Shown: positions 1 through 9,043, counted from the first letter of the stretch. The stretch: DNA of 45,395 nt from Magnetococcales bacterium (GCA_015232365.1 JADFZU010000020.1:1-45395); one strand, 5' to 3'. The notes: generated by a model from the sequence alone, not told the origin. Translations and numbers: made by a program.

Positions 1-32
1 CTATTGCTGAAAACCGGCTTTTTAACGATCGA

Positions 33-1265
33 CTAAAAAGTGTTGCTAAGAGCTTTGGTTATTACCTTCACAATAGAGTCTCTCATTCCATGTTTTTGAG
101 TGAAAGTATTGAAGATATTATCCCGGCATTGGTCTCTTGTCTCTTTGCTGTTTAGTAAGATTTCAACTTTTTCACACATTTCATCAGGGTTATCAAAAAC
201 CAGAGAGTCGGCATTTTCCTGAAAGTAGTGCTCTGAGTCGTAACGGCGATAGCTAAGCAGGCAGCCGCGATTTTTGACAATTTCAATGGGCCGGGGAAAA
301 AAGCAGGTATCTAATGAGAGACTGCCAAAATCAACTGATACGGGAATATTATGATATAGCTGGCCTCGTGATAGTATATTTTCCGTTGGATCAGCATCAA
401 GATTATCTTTTATCCAATCATCACCAATCAGCAAAAACCGCTTGCCAAACTCTTTTTTAAGGCGGTGGACAAAGACTCTTCTGGTTGCTCTTGCATGGTA
501 GTATAGGTAGGCATTGACTAATATGAACCATATCTCCGGCTGTTTTACCGGATCTTTTGACATTATGTATGACCAAAACGGCTCCATATCCATGCGTGAA
601 ATTGTTGGATCAGCTACCGAGATATCTACCATCGAGCGAGCCAGTAAATCAACTTCCGGTTCCAGATTATCAGGCTTTCCCGGTAGAACCCCCATATAGA
701 TAATCTCTGCGTTGGAGAAATCCCTATCACCAAGTTTTTTTGAGGTGGTCAAATTATCATGAAACATTTTCTTGCTTGCGGTTTCAGGTTTGTTCCAGCG
801 TAGGAACGGTAGAGTGTAGTTTTTAGAAGATAGTCCAAGCGAGGCGGAAACAATAGATTCAAAACCCAAACGGCGATACTCTTCCGTAGCTTTTTCACAG
901 GGGGACCAAAAGATGATTTTCAGATCGTTAATGATCTCATTGCACTTTTTTTTGTCAAACCTATGTAGCAGTTTCTCTATCTCATTTACAGGATGAGAGA
1001 GGGTAATGTTGACAATTGGACAGTTAATTTGATAGCGGGCAAGAAGAGACATTACACTGTGTTTGCCCTCGGATGTGAAAATATTGGCTGTAAAAACAAG
1101 ATCACAAACCTCCCCAGAAAGTGGTTCAATTGCATACCCTTCGGCTTTTTTAAGATAGGTTGGGTCAAGGTGCAGAACATAAACCTCATGACCCAAAGCT
1201 AAAAGCTCCCCTTGCAGAGAGAAAAATAGTTCGTAAAGTCCGTCAATTATAAGCAGAATACGCAT
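33..1265 (-). CDS. CgeB-like glycosyltransferase family protein
   Basis: 410-residue protein beginning with ATG, with a good AGAGG Shine-Dalgarno 8-10 bases upstream. The N-terminus (MRILLIIDG) is the first strand of a Rossmann-like GT-B fold. The C-terminal third resembles the glycosyltransferase family 1-like domain of CgeB/spore-coat proteins: a Pro-Arg-Pro-Ile-Glu stretch, a Gly-Cys-Leu-Leu-Ser strand, then SLVFDNPDEMCEKVEILL and a final helix with Arg-Asp. It probably transfers a sugar from a nucleotide sugar to a surface glycan or protein; the substrate cannot be read from the sequence. It stands alone on the minus strand, about 490 bases from its upstream neighbour. The family is supported only by the C-terminal pattern; the middle of the protein is divergent. 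Confidence 0.6.
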   Translation of the reverse strand: MRILLIIDGLYELFFSLQGELLALGHEVYVLHLDPTYLKKAEGYAIEPLSGEVCDLVFTANIFTSEGKHSVMSLLARYQINCPIVNITLSHPVNEIEKLLHRFDKKKCNEIINDLKIIFWSPCEKATEEYRRLGFESIVSASLGLSSKNYTLPFLRWNKPETASKKMFHDNLTTSKKLGDRDFSNAEIIYMGVLPGKPDNLEPEVDLLARSMVDISVADPTISRMDMEPFWSYIMSKDPVKQPEIWFILVNAYLYYHARATRRVFVHRLKKEFGKRFLLIGDDWIKDNLDADPTENILSRGQLYHNIPVSVDFGSLSLDTCFFPRPIEIVKNRGCLLSYRRYDSEHYFQENADSLVFDNPDEMCEKVEILLNSKETRDQCRDNIFNTFTQKHGMRDSIVKVITKALSNTF

Positions 1266-1347
1266 TCCGTACCTCTTCTTTAAAGGGAAGAATCTAATAA
1301 GTTGTCTATTATCATCTGCTTAGACAATATATATCCGGTAGCTGGGC

Positions 1348-1421
1348 GTGCATTAATGGTGCAATATATTGGTTTTTCTAGTGAATCAATAGATTGTGCC
1401 AGTGATGTAAGAACAACTGCC
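1348..1421 (+). repeat. 74-bp repeat, copy A, with palindromic core
   Basis: This stretch matches the reverse complement of 17015-17088 over 74 ungapped positions, with 58 identities by hand count (about 78%). The first 17 bases (GTGCATTAATGGTGCAA) are identical and contain an imperfect palindrome. The last 11 (GAACAACTGCC) are also identical. The 17 kb copy lies just upstream of a methyltransferase gene, so the shared element may be a promoter/operator region; here it reads away from the neighbouring gene into DNA with no intact ORF. Confidence 0.65.
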
Positions 1422-1692
1422 GAGTATTGATAATAGGCCAATTTTGTTTAGTTTGTCGATGCTACCTGGACCCATGTAGCTTTGTGCTGCTAGATGCCTC
1501 CAGTAAACTGCCATGTATCGTAGGCTATGTTCTCACCAAATGGGGGCAGACCGCAGTAACAGCCAGGATTCTATCTATAAAACCAGCAAACTCCATGAAC
1601 ATCCCCAACCTGGCAACCGACAGCCGATGAAAAAACTCACCAATCAAATTGGTTCAGTTCACAAGTAAGGTCAATTAAGTTTTATTCATGGG

Positions 1693-1750
1693 ATGGGTCT
1701 GGGAAGGGGGCGTGTCCCTTCCCAGCGGGGTTTGGGGCAGTGCCCCATAG
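1693..1750 (+). repeat. GC-rich double-hairpin repeat element, copy 1
   Basis: Two adjacent hairpins: a perfect 10-bp stem CTGGGAAGGG (1699-1708) / CCCTTCCCAG (1716-1725) with a 7-base loop, then the linker CGGGGTTT, then TGGGGCA-G-TGCCCCA (1733-1747). The same layout recurs near 2850-2903 (minus) and 22165-22232 (plus). It sits directly beyond the stop of the minus-strand gene at 1755, so it could also act as that gene's terminator. This is an intergenic palindromic repeat of REP-like type; no transposase is attached. Confidence 0.65.
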
Positions 1751-1754
1751 ATTC

Positions 1755-2552
1755 TTAAGCTTCAGCAGTTTCATTAAGTTGATCAAGAAAGTCAGTAAGC
1801 AGTTCTTTAGCGCCTTCCATAGCTTCTGTTTTTTCTGGTGATTTTTCTAGTGATTTATCTATCATTGCGAGTAGGGCATCTATTTGTTGCCAATACTGTT
1901 CAGACTCTTCCGAAAAAATATCTTGGCTTTCCTCACCTATTGCAGCGATACCGCCCTGGTTTTCACTCTCGGTTAGTGCCATGCTGAAAAACATACCTGA
2001 TACCAGCATTATATCGGTTTCTGAGGCGTTGGAGCTTGCTTGGTTCCAGGCATCTACTACCTCTTGTGGTGCGTTGGCTGGTGGAAATAGCGGTGGGCTT
2101 TTCTGGCTGTTTTGCTCTGAGTGGTGGTCGAATAGCCCTGCAACACGATGCATTATCCCTTGCACCTCCCGGAATGAAGCTCCTTCTGTCAACCCTGCCT
2201 CGTAGGGCTGAAAGGTTCTCATCTGTGCGATTGATAGTGACTGCATGAATGAGAACTGGTCTTGACTACCGTTAGAAGATGAGTTGCTTAGTAGCCCGGC
2301 AAACATATCAATGCTGTCTGATGATGATTGAAACCTTTGCGAGTCGTTTTGCATACCGGGAAAAAATGGTGAGTTAGCAGCCAGACCGTCGAGTTGTTGG
2401 GCTGCTACATCCTCCAGAATCGACATGAAATCGTCTTGTTTATGGCCGCAACAGCCATGGCTTTTATCTGGCTTTTGGAACTGGTTTTCTGCTCCTTGGG
2501 TTGTTGTTTGCTGAACGGTAATTATCTGAGCAACAATATTGGCTGAAATCAT
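1755..2552 (-). CDS. Hypothetical acidic, Gln/Ser-rich protein
   Basis: 265 residues from the ATG at 2552, chosen because AGAGG lies about 11 bases upstream; a TTG seven codons earlier has no ribosome-binding site. I do not recognise the family. The N-terminus (MISANIVAQIITVQQ) is followed by a His-Gly-Cys-Cys-Gly-His cluster that could bind a metal. The middle is rich in Ser, Asn and Gln with several Phe, and the C-terminal 60 residues form a strongly acidic predicted helix ending LDQLNETAEA. There is no signal peptide or membrane segment. The codon pattern over the full length and the ribosome-binding site argue for a real gene. It is a single gene flanked by repeat-rich intergenic DNA on both sides. 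Confidence 0.6.
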   Translation of the reverse strand: MISANIVAQIITVQQTTTQGAENQFQKPDKSHGCCGHKQDDFMSILEDVAAQQLDGLAANSPFFPGMQNDSQRFQSSSDSIDMFAGLLSNSSSNGSQDQFSFMQSLSIAQMRTFQPYEAGLTEGASFREVQGIMHRVAGLFDHHSEQNSQKSPPLFPPANAPQEVVDAWNQASSNASETDIMLVSGMFFSMALTESENQGGIAAIGEESQDIFSEESEQYWQQIDALLAMIDKSLEKSPEKTEAMEGAKELLTDFLDQLNETAEA

Positions 2553-2780
2553 GACAAAATAACCTCTTCGCAAACGTTAAAAAAAATTAATGATATCTAC
2601 ATAATGGCAAAGGCTGTGCCATATGGTGATGTTGTTGATTTTCAATAAGATTGTTAAAGAGGGTGCAATAAGGTGGGCAGATTTTGCCTGGTTGCGGCTG
2701 GGCAAATTTTGCCTTTTAATGTAGGGGTGTGTGTTTGTTGGGGGTATGCAAAATCTTGGGATTTGTTGGATGATCAACAG

Positions 2781-2903
2781 CAAAACCTTGGTCGGTCTTG
2801 CAGACCCCCAAACCCCCACGCTTTTAAATGTTGGAAACTTAACAGCAAAACCTTGGGCGGCTGCCCAAACCCGGCAGGGAGGCAAGCCCCCCTGCACCCC
2901 TAA
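2781..2903 (-). repeat. GC-rich hairpin repeats, copies 2 and 3 in tandem
   Basis: Read on the minus strand, 2850-2903 has a hairpin (GCAGGG arms around a 9-base loop), then CGGGTTT, then GGGCAGCCGCCC, which is the order seen at 1693-1750. A shorter half-copy at 2781-2816 has GGGGTTTGGGGGTCTGC with a GGTCT/AGACC hairpin. Both are bordered on the plus strand by AACAGCAAAACCTTGG, so the unit appears to have been duplicated together with its flank. Confidence 0.55.
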
Positions 2904-2972
2904 GAGTTAAACGTATAAATTAAGAGCCTAACTGCCCCGTGATAAAATAAATTTTGATTGGATATGGTTGAG

Positions 2973-3015
2973 CCTGGATATTTTATAAGAGAGAGACCCT
3001 TATAAAATATCCAGG
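2973..3015 (-). terminator. 17-bp perfect inverted repeat after ahcY
   Basis: CCTGGATATTTTATAAG (2973-2989) pairs perfectly with 2999-3015 around a 9-base loop, ending 7 bases before the ahcY stop codon. It is the obvious end point for the long minus-strand cluster. The stem is AT-rich and no T-run follows on the minus strand, so it is not a textbook intrinsic terminator; it could instead protect the 3' end of the mRNA. Confidence 0.55.
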
Positions 3016-3022
3016 AGTTTTA

Positions 3023-4324
3023 CTAATAGCGGTAGTGGTCCTGCTTGAACGGCCCTTCAATCGGAACGTTTATGTATTTTGCCTGCTTTTCAGTCAATTT
3101 AGTCAGATTGGCACCAAGCTTCCCAAGGTGAAGTTTCGCAACTTTTTCATCAAGAATTTTTGGTAGAAAATAGACCCCAACTTCATATTTGCCAGGATTA
3201 CACCATAACTCAATCTGAGCCATAACCTGGTTGGTAAATGAGTTGGACATAACAAAACTAGGATGACCAGTCGCACAACCTAGGTTAACCAAACGGCCCT
3301 CAGCTAGAATTATCAACCGCTTGCCGTCAGGAAAAATAACATGGTCTACTTGAGGCTTGATGTTCTCCCATGGAAGATCGCGAATACCAGCTATATCAAT
3401 TTCTGAATCAAAATGACCAATGTTGCAGACAATGGACTGGTCTTTCATCTTATCCATATGAGCACGTGTAATAACGTCGACGTTGCCAGTCGTGGTAACA
3501 AAAATATCACCCATACCAGCAGCCTCTTCCATGGTTACAACCCGGTAACCCTCCATGGTAGCCTGTAGTGCACATATAGGGTCGATTTCAGTAACGCAGA
3601 CAATAGCACCCAAACCTCGGAACGATTGAGCACAACCCTTGCCAACATCGCCATACCCGCACACAACAGCAACCTTGCCGGCAATCATAACGTCAGTAGC
3701 ACGCTTAATGCCGTCAACCAAAGACTCCCGACAGCCATAAAGGTTGTCGAACTTTGATTTGGTTACCGAATCGTTAACGTTAAATGCCGGAACCTGAAGA
3801 GTGCCTGCTGCCATCATTTCGCTCAAACGCAGCACGCCAGTTGTAGTCTCCTCAGAGATGCCACGAACCTCCTTCATGATTTCAGCATATTCAGGACGGT
3901 GCATCATGATGGTCAAATCGCCACCATCATCAAGAATCATGTTTGGTGTCCAGCCGTTTGGACCTTTTATTGTTTGCTCAATACACCACTCAGCCTCTTC
4001 CTCAGTCTCACCCTTCCAGGCAAAAACCGGAATGTTGGCCGCAGCCATGGCCGCAGCAGCCTGATCTTGAGTGGAAAAAATATTGCAGGAAGACCAGCGA
4101 ACCTCAGCTCCAAGAGCAACCAAAGTCTCAATTAATACCGCCGTTTGAATGGTCATATGCAGGCAGCCGGCAATTCTGGCACCAGCTAATGGTTTTTGGT
4201 TGCCATACTCTTCACGGAGTGCCATAAGACCAGGCATTTCCGTCTCAGCAATTAAAATTTCCTTACGTCCCCATGCTGCCAAATTAATATCGGCAACCTT
4301 GTAGTCACCAGCACTGGTTGTCAT
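3023..4324 (-). CDS. ahcY: Adenosylhomocysteinase (SAH hydrolase)
   Basis: 433 residues, normal full length. It cleaves S-adenosylhomocysteine reversibly to adenosine and homocysteine in the cytosol, removing the product inhibitor of methyltransferases. Diagnostic stretches: the substrate-binding region [16 protein letters not shown], the NAD-binding glycine-rich loop [24 protein letters not shown], and the conserved C-terminal Lys-x-Asp-His-Tyr-Arg-Tyr that reaches into the neighbouring subunit's NAD site. The ATG has AAGGAA 7 bases upstream. It follows metK by 53 bases in the same direction, so SAM synthesis and SAH removal are probably co-transcribed at the end of the rpoN/PTS cluster. No SAH riboswitch is evident in the short gap. 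Confidence 0.97.
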   Translation of the reverse strand: MTTSAGDYKVADINLAAWGRKEILIAETEMPGLMALREEYGNQKPLAGARIAGCLHMTIQTAVLIETLVALGAEVRWSSCNIFSTQDQAAAAMAAANIPVFAWKGETEEEAEWCIEQTIKGPNGWTPNMILDDGGDLTIMMHRPEYAEIMKEVRGISEETTTGVLRLSEMMAAGTLQVPAFNVNDSVTKSKFDNLYGCRESLVDGIKRATDVMIAGKVAVVCGYGDVGKGCAQSFRGLGAIVCVTEIDPICALQATMEGYRVVTMEEAAGMGDIFVTTTGNVDVITRAHMDKMKDQSIVCNIGHFDSEIDIAGIRDLPWENIKPQVDHVIFPDGKRLIILAEGRLVNLGCATGHPSFVMSNSFTNQVMAQIELWCNPGKYEVGVYFLPKILDEKVAKLHLGKLGANLTKLTEKQAKYINVPIEGPFKQDHYRY

Positions 4325-4377
4325 GTTCGATTCCTTTTTTAGAGCAAATTTTTGTCAGTAGTATGGATTTAATTCTT

Positions 4378-5544
4378 TTATAGTCCGGCTGATTTTTTTA
4401 GAGCCTCGGCCTTATCAGTTTTCTCCCAGGTAAAGTTTGGTAACTCTCGGCCAAAATGGCCATAAGCAGCAGTGGGAAGATAGATGGGCCGCATAAGATC
4501 CAGGGTTTGAATAATAGCTTTAGGACGGAGATCAAAATGCTCTGAAACCAACTCCTCAATCCGGCTATCATCAATTTTACCAGTGCCAAAGGTCTCCACC
4601 ATCATTGAGACCGGCTCTGCTATGCCGATAGCATATGCAATCTGCACCTCACAACGTGAGGCTAAACCAGCAGCAACAATATTTTTTGCCACATAACGCC
4701 CCATATAGGCAGAAGAGCGGTCAACTTTAGATGGGTCTTTACCCGAGAAAGCTCCGCCGCCGTGATGCCCGGTTCCGCCGTAAGTATCAACGATTATCTT
4801 CCGTCCAGTCAGGCCACAATCACCAACCGGGCCGCCAATAACAAAGCGTCCGGTGGGGTTGATATGAAATTTTACGTTCTGTTTTAAAAGATCTTTAGGA
4901 AGAATAGGCCGGACAATCTCCTCAATTATCGCCTCCCTAAGGTCGCCGTGTGATATGTCAGGATCGTGCTGAGAAGAGATGACTACCGCATCAATTCCAA
5001 CAGGTACTGAGTTCTCATAGCGAATCGTCACCTGAGATTTGGCATCAGGACGCAACCACGGCAGCTTGCCAGATTTACGCACTTTTGCCTGCTGCTCAAC
5101 CAGGCGGTGGGCATAGTGGATCGGGGCAGGCATTAAAGCTTCGGTCTCATCACAGGCATAACCAAACATCAAACCTTGATCACCAGCACCTTGGTTGAGA
5201 TCAAGCCCTTCGCCTTCGTTGACACCTTGGGCAATATCAGTAGATTGCTGGTCTAGCGAGACCAATACCGCACAGGATTCATAATCAAAGCCCATCGTAG
5301 ATGAGTTGTAACCAATCTCCTTGATTACATCACGTACTACCTTGGGATAGTCAATAACCGCTTTGGTGGTAATCTCACCAGCAATCACCACCATACCGGT
5401 GGTAATCATGGTTTCACAAGCTACCCGGCTTGTCGGATCTTGCTCAAAGAGTGCGTCTAAAACACCATCAGAAATTTGATCGGCTACTTTGTCGGGATGG
5501 CCTTCAGAGACTGACTCCGAGGTGAAAATATAGTTCTGCGACAT
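4378..5544 (-). CDS. metK: S-adenosylmethionine synthetase
   Basis: 388 residues, standard length. It makes SAM from methionine and ATP with release of phosphate and pyrophosphate. Signature stretches are [19 protein letters not shown] at the N-terminus (Mg/ATP site), [16 protein letters not shown] (signature 1) and [16 protein letters not shown] (signature 2, P-loop-like). The start is supported by GGAG 9 bases before ATG. It lies 78 bases after ptsI and 53 before ahcY, all minus strand. The upstream gap is too short for, and shows no sign of, a SAM riboswitch. Supplying SAM fits the several methyltransferases and the radical SAM protein elsewhere in the window, but metK is universal, so this is not specific evidence. 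Confidence 0.97.
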   Translation of the reverse strand: MSQNYIFTSESVSEGHPDKVADQISDGVLDALFEQDPTSRVACETMITTGMVVIAGEITTKAVIDYPKVVRDVIKEIGYNSSTMGFDYESCAVLVSLDQQSTDIAQGVNEGEGLDLNQGAGDQGLMFGYACDETEALMPAPIHYAHRLVEQQAKVRKSGKLPWLRPDAKSQVTIRYENSVPVGIDAVVISSQHDPDISHGDLREAIIEEIVRPILPKDLLKQNVKFHINPTGRFVIGGPVGDCGLTGRKIIVDTYGGTGHHGGGAFSGKDPSKVDRSSAYMGRYVAKNIVAAGLASRCEVQIAYAIGIAEPVSMMVETFGTGKIDDSRIEELVSEHFDLRPKAIIQTLDLMRPIYLPTAAYGHFGRELPNFTWEKTDKAEALKKSAGL

Positions 5545-5622
5545 ATGCGCTTACTCCAAGTTATGGATTGGAAAGTAAATAAACCCAAGAATGATACACT
5601 AGACGACAACAAAAAGCTACGA

Positions 5623-7392
5623 TTAATGAAAGATATACTCATCATCACAGGCAGTGCGTAACGTCTGCTCCAGTAAACCTATAACTTCTTTGGTGGTATC
5701 TCTGTTGATAGCTGCTTTTGCCATCTCTTTAAGTTGCTTAAAATCCAGGGATCTTGTGGTTCGGCGAACCAGAGGCAGGCATCCAGGGGACATTGACAGC
5801 TCATCTATACCCATACCCAAAAACAGTGCTGCAAAGCGTGGGTCACCAGCCATCTCTCCGCAGACCGAGACCGGAATACCTTTGGCAGAGCCTCCGTTTA
5901 ATGTCATGGAAATTAAACGCAATACTGCAGGGTGACCCGACTCATATAGGTAAGCTACCGACTCATCTAGACGGTCTACAGCTAAGGTAAACTGAATTAA
6001 ATCATTGGTACCAACACTTAAAAAATCTACTTTTGCTGCAAGTTGCTCAGCACAGATTGCCGCTGCAGGAACCTCTACCATTACCCCGATGGGAACGTTG
6101 GAGTTGAACTCCAGGCCATCTTTTTTGAGGTCGTCTTTGGCTTGAGCAAAAAGCTGCAATACCTCTTCCAACTCTTCAACACCGGATATCATCGGCAATA
6201 GAATCCGTACATCACCTTGAGCAGCAATTCTCAACAACGCCCTAAGCTGGGTTAAAAATACCTGTTGCTCCTCCCTAAGACAAAACCTTATCCCCTGCAT
6301 ACCCATTGCTGGGTTTATACCGTTGTTTGAGTGGCTTTTAAAAAATAGCTTGGTCTGTTTTTCGCCGCCAACATCCATGGTGCGAATGGTAACCGGCAGA
6401 TCCTTCATTGATTTGATAACCTGGCTAAAGGTTCTTACCAACTCCTCTTCATCAGGCAGTATGCTACGGTTCATATAGAGATGTTCGGTACGGTACAGGC
6501 CGATACCTTCAGCACCAAGCCGTTTTGCCCGAAATGCGTCGCTGTATTGTTCAATGTTGGCTTTTAGTAAAATCTGCTGACCATCTTTGGTAATGGCCGG
6601 CTGGATGGTTGCATCAAGAAGGCGTTGACGGAATGTGCTGTAGCGTTGCTTTTTTTCGGTTAATTGTTTAAGGGTTTCCGGGTCGGGGTTGATGTAAAGC
6701 AAGCCACTGATTCCGTCAACAATCAACCTATCTCCCTGGTTTATTTTTACTGTTGCCTGATCAACGCCAACAACAGCAGGAATACCGAGAGATTTTGCCA
6801 AAATTGCAGTATGGGAGGTTCGTCCACCACGCTGGGCAACAAACCCCAAAACACTCTCATGTTTCATCTGTAGGGTATCAGACGGGGTGAACTCCTCAGC
6901 TACCAAAATAACCGGGTCTGGAAATCCGGCCACTGACTCCTCGCTATGCCCAAGCAGGTTGTTAAGTAACCGTTTGCCAACCTGTTCAATATCAGACCGT
7001 TTTTCCCTGAGGTAGGAGTCATCCATCTTTTGGAAAACTGCGGTAATATTTGATAGATGCCGAACAACCGCCCACTCAGCATTATAACCTTTTCTCACAT
7101 AACCCAAAGCACCATCACGGAGCATGGTATCTTCTAAAATCAGACGATGGGCATCAAGGATATAGAACAGCTCTGGGTTGGTTTGCTGTTTATTGACATT
7201 TTGGTAGATCTCTTTAAGTTGATCGTGGGACTCCTTCAGAGCTGCTTTAAGACGCTCCTCTTCGTTAAGTCTATGCTCTGGTGTAACACAGTAGTGGGGT
7301 ACATCTGGCATGCCGCGGGCAACCAGATGGGCGTGGCCAACGACAATCCCCGGTGATACCGGAGTGCCTTGCAAACTCATCATGGCATTCAC
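5623..7392 (-). CDS. ptsI: PTS phosphoenolpyruvate-protein phosphotransferase (enzyme I)
   Basis: 589 residues. It autophosphorylates with PEP and passes the phosphate to HPr. The phosphorylatable histidine is His194 in GGRTSHTAILAKSLGIP; the PEP-binding C-terminal barrel shows TEHLYMNR, LLPMISGVEE and the active Cys in VSVCGEMAGDP. There is no N-terminal GAF domain, so this is PtsI-type rather than PtsP (EI-Ntr) by architecture. GTG start with GGGAGGG 5 bases upstream; the GTG follows the HPr stop codon directly, implying translational coupling. With no sugar permease (EIIBC) nearby, the chain probably ends at PtsN and has a regulatory role, as in many proteobacteria. Confidence 0.95.
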   Translation of the reverse strand: MNAMMSLQGTPVSPGIVVGHAHLVARGMPDVPHYCVTPEHRLNEEERLKAALKESHDQLKEIYQNVNKQQTNPELFYILDAHRLILEDTMLRDGALGYVRKGYNAEWAVVRHLSNITAVFQKMDDSYLREKRSDIEQVGKRLLNNLLGHSEESVAGFPDPVILVAEEFTPSDTLQMKHESVLGFVAQRGGRTSHTAILAKSLGIPAVVGVDQATVKINQGDRLIVDGISGLLYINPDPETLKQLTEKKQRYSTFRQRLLDATIQPAITKDGQQILLKANIEQYSDAFRAKRLGAEGIGLYRTEHLYMNRSILPDEEELVRTFSQVIKSMKDLPVTIRTMDVGGEKQTKLFFKSHSNNGINPAMGMQGIRFCLREEQQVFLTQLRALLRIAAQGDVRILLPMISGVEELEEVLQLFAQAKDDLKKDGLEFNSNVPIGVMVEVPAAAICAEQLAAKVDFLSVGTNDLIQFTLAVDRLDESVAYLYESGHPAVLRLISMTLNGGSAKGIPVSVCGEMAGDPRFAALFLGMGIDELSMSPGCLPLVRRTTRSLDFKQLKEMAKAAINRDTTKEVIGLLEQTLRTACDDEYIFH

Positions 7393-7674
7393 TTATGCCC
7401 TCCCGTCTTCGCCAAATTTGGTTCCAATCAAAGCTGATAGTTTGTCCATAGCTTCATGGGCATCACCACCTTCAGCCCCGATTATAACCTGATCTCCTTT
7501 AGCTGCGGCTAGCATCATTATACCCATAATGGATTTACCATCCACCGGTTTTCCACCATCAACCTTGCTTATCCAAATTTTAGACTCGAATTCCGTTGCC
7601 ATCATGACAAATTTTGCTGAGGCCCTGGCATGCATTCCGAGCCTGTTGACTATAGTTACTTTACGCTCAAGCAT
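7393..7674 (-). CDS. ptsH: HPr family phosphocarrier protein
   Basis: 93 residues. It carries phosphate from enzyme I to EIIA. The active histidine is His15 in VNRLGMHARASAKFV, and the regulatory-serine region is DGKSIMGIMMLAAAKG (Ser48). No HPr kinase/phosphorylase gene is visible in this window. It could equally be called npr (nitrogen-PTS HPr) because it sits with rapZ, ptsN and rpoN. Its stop codon abuts the ptsI start, and rapZ ends 8 bases upstream. Confidence 0.93.
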   Translation of the reverse strand: MLERKVTIVNRLGMHARASAKFVMMATEFESKIWISKVDGGKPVDGKSIMGIMMLAAAKGDQVIIGAEGGDAHEAMDKLSALIGTKFGEDGRA

Positions 7675-7682
7675 TTTTATAC

Positions 7683-8585
7683 CTAATTTTCACCGGCTAT
7701 ACGTAGTGACTCACGGTCAATATCCCGGTGCCGCATCTCAACGTTATGACCATCATTCCGTAACATTTTTGTCAGGCTTTCTACCATATAAACTGAACGG
7801 TGCCTGCCGCCGGTACAGCCAATATCAACAGTAAAATAACGTTTTTTTTCCAGTTTATAACGGGGCAGAAGATAGTTTAACAGGGTTTTGATATGTTCAA
7901 GGAAAGCTAAAGCCTCTCCATCATCTTCTAAAAATTTGATGATCTGTGAATCACTACCACAATAGGGTCGCAGAGCTGGGTCATAAAACGGGTTGGGTAG
8001 AAAACGGGCATCCAAAACCATGTCAGCATCAGTGTTGGAGCCAAATTTAAAGCCAAAAGAACGGATAAATACCATAAGATCAGAGCCGGAATCTGGTTGG
8101 AAAACCAGATTTAAATGCTCTTTTAAAGAGGGAATGGTCATGCGAGAGGTGTCAATCACCATATCAGCCATGGCTCGAATTGGCTCAAGGTTGGCAACTT
8201 CCAAGGTGATTGCCTCTTGCACCGTATGGTTACGGACCATAGGGTGCCGCCTTCTTGTTTCCCGGTATCGAGTGGTTAAAACTGCAAAATCTGCCTCAAA
8301 AAAGACCATTTCAAAACGTTTGGCTTTTTTACTTATTCCATCATAACAGGCGTGAAACTTATCAAGGCTCTCCTTGTTACGCATATGAATACCGATAGCC
8401 ACCCTGGATATGCCAGGCCCATCAGAAATAATATGATCTACAAATTGTGGAATAAGATGAAAAGGTAGATTGTCAACCCAGTGGAAGCCAATATCCTCCA
8501 GGTATTTCAATGCACTGGACTTGCCGGCACCAGAGTACCCGGTTAGAAGAATTAGATGGTCAATCTGGTTTAATGGTGCAGACAC
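7683..8585 (-). CDS. rapZ: RapZ-family RNase adapter / nucleotide-binding protein (YhbJ)
   Basis: 300 residues, typical length. N-terminal Walker A GYSGAGKS (residues 16-23) followed by ALKYLEDIGFHWVDNLP, and the C-terminal GCTGGRHRSVYMVE signature. In E. coli RapZ delivers the GlmZ sRNA to RNase E and so controls GlmS and amino-sugar supply for the envelope; whether the sRNA branch exists here is unknown. The start is GTG and shares one base with the ptsN stop (TAGTG), indicating coupling. It lies in a regulatory-PTS cluster and is followed directly by HPr, without the EIIA-Man gene often found between them. Confidence 0.94.
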   Translation of the reverse strand: MSAPLNQIDHLILLTGYSGAGKSSALKYLEDIGFHWVDNLPFHLIPQFVDHIISDGPGISRVAIGIHMRNKESLDKFHACYDGISKKAKRFEMVFFEADFAVLTTRYRETRRRHPMVRNHTVQEAITLEVANLEPIRAMADMVIDTSRMTIPSLKEHLNLVFQPDSGSDLMVFIRSFGFKFGSNTDADMVLDARFLPNPFYDPALRPYCGSDSQIIKFLEDDGEALAFLEHIKTLLNYLLPRYKLEKKRYFTVDIGCTGGRHRSVYMVESLTKMLRNDGHNVEMRHRDIDRESLRIAGEN

Positions 8586-9043
8586 TAAATGTTTTCCTCT
8601 GAAATCATTACTCTGTAAAGCGATCTTTGGTCCTCTGCCTCCATAAGACGTGTTCGTACTGACTCTCTGTTTAGCAGTTGAGAAATAGTTGCAAGTGCCT
8701 GTAAATGAGGTTTGCCAGATCCTGTTGGCGATAGTAAGGCAATAAGAAGGTGCACCGGTTTGCCGTCGTTTGATTTAAATTGGACTCCAGCAACTGAGCG
8801 GCCAAAAACAGCGATAGGCGATTTTATTCCATCCATTCTCCCGTGTGGTATGGCTATTCCTTTACCAATGCCGGTGGAGCCCAAACGTTCCCGTTCTTTG
8901 AAAATTTCCAGGATTTGTTCGGCGCTTACTTCTGGCAGAATATCGGCAAAAACTATTGATAGGTTATGTAGAACCTCATTTTTGTTGGTACCTGTAAGGT
9001 TTGTTACAACACAAGATTCTGATATTAAATTTGAGATCAACAT
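8585..9043 (-). CDS. ptsN: PTS IIA-like nitrogen-regulatory protein (EIIA-Ntr)
   Basis: 152 residues. It accepts phosphate from HPr on His67 in GIAIPHGRMDGI and in its phosphorylated or free form modulates targets such as potassium transport and nitrogen/sigma-54 functions in other proteobacteria. The fold signature LLIALLSPTGSGKPHLQALA is intact. ATG start. It lies 68 bases after rpoN, where many genomes have hpf (raiA); no such ORF is present here. Confidence 0.94.
   Translation of the reverse strand: MLISNLISESCVVTNLTGTNKNEVLHNLSIVFADILPEVSAEQILEIFKERERLGSTGIGKGIAIPHGRMDGIKSPIAVFGRSVAGVQFKSNDGKPVHLLIALLSPTGSGKPHLQALATISQLLNRESVRTRLMEAEDQRSLYRVMISEENI

Larger units (their letters stand above)
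1266..1754. other. Intergenic region with two repeat elements and no convincing gene
   Basis: About 490 bases without a supported gene. The part nearest the minus-strand glycosyltransferase should carry its promoter, but no clear -35/-10 pair is evident. It contains a 74-base stretch that recurs near 17 kb and a two-hairpin GC-rich repeat, listed separately. A 67-codon TTG-start frame (1427-1630, plus) has no recognisable family or ribosome-binding site and may be a decayed gene. A small inverted repeat ACCAAT-CAA-ATTGGT lies at 1639-1653. Confidence 0.5.
2553..3022. other. Repeat-rich intergenic region
   Basis: 470 bases between the convergence-side end of ahcY and the start of the hypothetical gene. 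It contains a pair of near-identical 14-15-mers (GGGCAGATTTTGCCT at 2675 and GGGCAAATTTTGCCT at 2700), two tandem GC-rich hairpin units at 2781-2903, each preceded by AACAGCAAAACCTTGG, and a long perfect inverted repeat after ahcY. No coding region in it has a ribosome-binding site or recognisable product. Confidence 0.55.

Noticed and set aside
1427-1630. 67-codon plus-strand ORF after repeat copy A
   Set aside because: TTG start, no ribosome-binding site, no family; kept only as a possible gene relic.
2577-2897. 106-codon minus-strand ORF
   Set aside because: Runs through the GC-rich hairpin repeats and AT-rich flank; no start signal.
5545-5622. Possible SAM/SAH riboswitch ahead of metK or ahcY
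   Set aside because: Gaps are 78 and 53 bases inside an operon with no matching conserved stems.
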